Source: Sphagnum compactum (taxonomy: Eukaryota; Bryophyta; Sphagnopsida; Sphagnales). Taken from it: DNA of 64,000 nucleotides. A model generated the notes under the pieces. It was not told the DNA's origin and made no database searches. It saw only the letters and a list, made by a program, of their open reading frames with translations. The DNA lies in assembly GCA_965153455.1 (NCBI GenBank), contig OZ234493.1:30122213-30186212 (forward strand). Reading direction: 5' to 3'. The position numbers were made by a program, and so were the translations under genes. This document shows positions 60,010 to 64,000 of the stretch, piece by piece. Position 1 is the first letter of the stretch. Each line of letters begins with the position of its first letter.

Positions 60010-61000
60010 GTAATTGACACGCCCTTTTACTCCAAGCTCCTCCGGGCTTGTCCAAGTCCTGGGCAGGCTTCTAATCTTAACCTAGCTACACATGCCCAAA
60101 CATATGCCCACATTAGGTTACACCCACTCAACTCACATCCAAGGTGAGACACCACCTAGCACTAGACGAATCTAATACTAGATTGTTACAAACTTCCACT
60201 CATGTTCACAGCCTTAAATCACCCAAAACCTCTGTGGCTTTGTCATGTTGTCAAACCTTACAAGAGGACTCTCATGAGCAAGTGGAGGCAAGTGTTACGC
60301 TTCTTTGTGAGACACTCTTAGTTTTGGCACCATTGATGGCAAGCCCTTGCCTTGTAGTGTCTTGCCACTTTGCACTTTCATGCACTTGGGTCCTACATCG
60401 GGAGTCATGTGAAGGAGTTGAGTGTCGTGCTTCTTTCTGAGACATTCCTAGCCCTTGCCTTGTGGCATCTTGTCACTTTGCATCTTCCTAACACTTGGAC
60501 ACCAAGCTCCATGAAACATTCAACTTCGTTGCCGAATGTAAATTCACCACACTTCTTTGTGCCCTCATCAAATGGTCCTGGGGTGGATCCCCACACAAGG
60601 GGCATGTCAACCACCCCCATTGTAAGAATGTGAGTGGTGAGGGCCATGAGGACTTTAAGAGGACGAAACCAATGAAGACATTCTTGGTTATTTCCTTTGT
60701 GCCAACTTCTCTTGTCTTTCAACATGAAAGAAATCAAGGGCAAGTTCTATACATTGCATCATCTTTATGATGACTTCTACACCTCTTCCAAGGCAACTTC
60801 AAAATGACTTCCTTAAGGCTATTCACACAGCAACTCCATATCAAAGTTTCCCAAACAAAGGTGGGCTTGCTTTTTGCAAAGGATGCAAATGTATCAACAA
60901 ATAATGCTAAATTGGGCTTTTTAGTCCAAATCTTTTTCACCATTTTGGTACATGGGTTGTGAATCCATGCATGGGGTTGGACCCCCATTTGGAGACATGT
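60010..61000. repeat. Repeat block with internal duplication
   Basis: Two copies (about 60290-60390 and 60419-60500) share GCTTCTTTSTGAGACAYTC, CCCTTGCCTTGTRG and CACTTTGCA. Composition is higher in G+C than the surroundings. It resembles a retroelement LTR or leader, but no ends were found. Confidence 0.4.
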
Positions 61001-62400
61001 TCATGTTACAATAGCATGAACGTTACCCCATTCTTGCCCAAGTGAGCCCAAACTTGAAGGAGGTTATTGTTTACAAGTTAACCAACTAAGTTCCATTCGT
61101 ATTGGTTACCGTTACCCCATTTCATTCATCAATTTTGTCCATTTAACTTTTTGCACATAAGATAGACTGCAGTTATGATGCAATTAGGTACATACATAAG
61201 GGTTTTGTGCATATCATCTTCACTTTTGAAAATTGATGTTCACATCAACACCTTTTTGTGTCAAGGGTCATCTGTTTCTCATAGGTTTTCTTGACCCCAA
61301 GTTCATGGCCTCTTTCAACTTCAAATTTCACCACCATGTCCTAACTGGTCCAAGTGAGATGGTTTCACCGATCTTGATTCCTGTAAATGACACCCTTCCC
61401 AATTCACCATATATTGTTTACCATAATGGGAAATATGTTTAGCATGCATAATGCCTTCAACTTGTCCAACAAATCTTTGTTCAATAATGTTGAATTCAAG
61501 TTGTATGACTCCTTAGGTATTTATTGGAAGATAATTAATTTCTTTAATTTGCCATGTGTGCTTGGAACCATGTGTAGTGTGAACAAGGTTCCAGTTGTTT
61601 GTGTTTATCCCCACATTGTGGCTTTGAAGTCTCATCTTTCGTGTTTTGAAATTGCATAACACACAAGAGAAACAAGCTTTGTTTGTTCATGCTTTGAACT
61701 TGGATTCTTGCAATTTATAGGTGAGTTTTCTTGAAACACAAAAGATCAAACTAATTGTTTTGTGCTACAACTAAACTAGTTGGTTTTTTGCACAAGGATT
61801 ACTTGTTTGGGAACTTTGTTTAGATGTCGTGTGGTGTGTTGGTTGTGTTTTTGTTTGTGGAATTACAACTAATAAAAGTTGCAACTAAAGAGCATTTCTT
61901 GGTGTACTCTTTGAGTTGGAAAAATCATTTGGAGATTTTTGTGATTTCATGATTGTTTTTATTTAAAACTCCATGAGGAGTTGAACCTCAAGCAAGGCCT
62001 AATACCTTGGAATTGTGAAAAAACATCAAAATCAAAACAAGAGGAGGCCCCTATTTTTATCACAAAAGCCCTTTTCATTTTTTTCTTTTGTTCTTTACAT
62101 CTCACTTTTTCCCTCTCTCACTCTCACATTCTCCTAATCAATAATAACACCAACAATAGGCACCAACAAAGGTAGTAGATTGTAGGCAATTGCCACCACC
62201 TATCATCAATCGTCATTAGCTATAGGGCGAAGTGAGGCATTGTTAGGGTCATCATTGATAAGCAAGCAATGCACGGTTGCAACAAGTGGTAAGGAATAAA
62301 AGAAAAAGAGAAGGAGGAAAGGAAAAAAAGGGGAAACAAAACAGGTGGTGGTGGAGAATGATGGGTTTTTTTGCCATTGCTAAGAGCTTGAAGCTCCTCC
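61001..62400. other. Region upstream of the gag-like frame
   Basis: The plus-strand frame 61233-61442 continues after one stop in a coding-like manner (SPYIVYHNGKYV), but no family was recognised. No matching 5' LTR was found before the gag fragment. Confidence 0.35.
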
Positions 62401-63440
62401 TTGAACCTCCAAGGTTTGGGCTCCGTTAAAGGCTCGGACACCTCAACAAAAGTTCAAAATAAAGGGGTTAATGGGGTCCAACCTAGGCCTCCTTTTTTAT
62501 TTTTTGGTTTTTTCAAAATTCCCGAACTTGGTGGGACCCCTTTGGAACCATTGGAACAATTTTTTCAAGTTTTGGAATTGGATTATGGGGGCATTAGTGG
62601 GGATCAAATACAAAAGATCCAAGATGTCCAAAAGGAAAAGGATGATACACCATACACAAGATTGGCATGGTTTACTAAGGAAAACAATGACATTTTCATG
62701 GAATAACAATTGGTGCAATTGTACTTGTCCAAGTAGGACAAAAATGTGCAAAGGATGGTCAAACCTCAATTCATCATTACTCATGAAGATCGTGCCACAT
62801 TAGAAGAGGCATTCCACGTTGTGGAAAAACTTGATTGAGGATTTTGTGTGGTGAAGATGGTGAGCTTGTTGCAATCACCATGACCACCCCAAAGGATTCC
62901 AAGAAGGAGGAATCAATGGCTACTCTCGATGGGAAGGCCAAAGGAGGCCAAAAAGGGGATCAATTTGGGCCTTTTCCATCTTTTTTAGCAGAATAAGGCT
63001 AAAGTATTATGTGTTCGACTTGTGGAGGTCCTAACATGAGAAGGAATGCCCCAACAAGGCCAAAGCATCTACATCCAAATCCACATCTTTTAGTGATGAG
63101 GAATGTGAACAATGTGATGTTCATAATCATGACATTTACCATTGTTACTCATTGCATCCAAAATTTTGTTCCAATAAACCCATTGACAACAAGGATGGTA
63201 AAGGCAAAGGGGGACGTGGGGGAGGCAATGGTTCTCAAACCAAGGGCAAAACCACAAGTAAAGCTTCAAATAAAACCAATGAACAAGGTCGACGTGGTGG
63301 CATGGCCATTACTGAATACCAACTTGTTTGGTTGGAGGAATTGATCATTAATATGGTAGCACAAAAGTTGGAGGAGAAGGCGACAAAATTAAATTCCACA
63401 AGTGTGCCTATATATTTAGGATTAGATCTTTCTTCATGAT
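62401..63440 (+). pseudogene. Degenerate Ty3/Gypsy-like gag fragment
   Basis: Pieces in shifting frames: EPLEQFFQVLELDYGGISGD, then TRLAWFTKENNDIFME (a capsid-like segment), HEDRATLEEAFHVVEKLD (about 62770-62835), then CSTCGGPNM, a decayed CCHC zinc knuckle in which the His and last Cys are lost, and a Gly/Lys-rich basic tail (KGKGGRGGGNGSQTKGK). Several stops and shifts make it non-functional. No protease, reverse transcriptase or integrase follows before the LTR at 63881. Confidence 0.6.
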
Positions 63441-63880
63441 TCTTTTGTGGAGTAGGATTTGTTGATTCCATGGATGTCCCCATGATGTTTATATTTTGGG
63501 GGTGAAACATCATGTTACATTTTATGATCCATGTGAAGTGGATTCATTAATTCATGCAATTCCACGATCTAATTCACATTCCAAAATCGTGTGGGGTAGA
63601 TGAGGGTCTTGACCTTCAAACAAAGGAAGCTTGGCACTAGATAGGTATTCCTTAATCATTTATGTTGGTCAAAATTGTCCCAATTAAAACATCCACATCC
63701 CCAAACATGGGGCATGTTCACACAAGACCAACAAGTAGACGATTTTCCTAACAACATAATCAGAAAAGGACATCCCTCCTTTATGGCAAGTTGCAAATGC
63801 CAAGTTGTTTAACCTTCCAATTCGGCCTGCCATTGATCGAACATTAATGACACCAAGAATGGTGTTGATGTTTAACAAGG

Positions 63881-64000
63881 TGTGACAAATGCAAACATTA
63901 GATGCCATCTTCCAATAGATGGAATTCATCCATAGTGTTCATCCATAACTCTTAATTAATCTTAATTTAGTTAAATTTCCATTAACTTTTGATTAACTCC
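63881..64000 (+). mobile_element. 5' portion of an LTR, TTAACT-array family (cut by window end)
   Basis: TGTGACAAATGCAAACATTA, GATGCCATCTTCCAATAGAT and TTCATCCATAACTCTTAATT align closely with 31346-31425, followed by the start of the TTAACT array. It is likely the 3' LTR of the element carrying the gag fragment. Confidence 0.75.

Overview
This is a stretch of a land-plant nuclear genome. The evidence is a plant-type ATP-dependent phosphofructokinase, a TOC159-class chloroplast import receptor, GT-AG introns of about 70 bp to 1.6 kb, TTTAGGG telomere-type repeats and plant transposon families (hAT, CACTA MITE, Helitron, Ty3/Gypsy-like LTR elements). I cannot name the species. Coding exons and the 5' flank at 53-54 kb are clearly richer in G+C than the intergenic DNA.

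Layout. Bases 249-3321 (+) hold the last eight exons of a phosphofructokinase gene whose 5' part lies before the window; extra in-frame exons follow to 4138. Bases 4.1-10.6 kb are AT-rich intergenic DNA with a minus-strand LTR fragment. A T/G-rich degenerate repeat (11.09-11.89 kb) leads into a complete six-exon TOC159-type gene (12090-19129, +; about 1528 residues). Bases 19-29 kb are mostly intergenic, with one possible membrane-protein remnant on the minus strand.

Bases 29-51 kb are a transposon graveyard. In order they hold: a ten-copy 61-bp minisatellite; a decayed hAT transposase (minus) split by an LTR that carries two internal tandem duplications; a 164-bp CACTA-type MITE with TAA target duplication; a second decayed hAT; a 1029-bp non-autonomous Helitron with textbook ends; a GC-rich LTR-like block; a long hairpin; and several dispersed repeat families.

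Bases 54462-59670 (+) hold a complete eleven-exon gene for a roughly 700-residue C2-domain protein that I cannot name, behind a G+C-richer 5' flank with a GA microsatellite. The last 4 kb contain a broken gag-like reading frame and the first 120 bp of an LTR of the same family as those at 7.5, 31 and 48 kb.

The three real genes are on the plus strand and show no shared pathway; they look like ordinary neighbours separated by transposon-filled gaps. I found no clear new multi-gene system. The most unusual items are the doubly duplicated LTR nested in hAT, the intact Helitron, the minisatellite, the unnamed C2 gene, and a short element shared by the upstream regions of the TOC159 and C2 genes.
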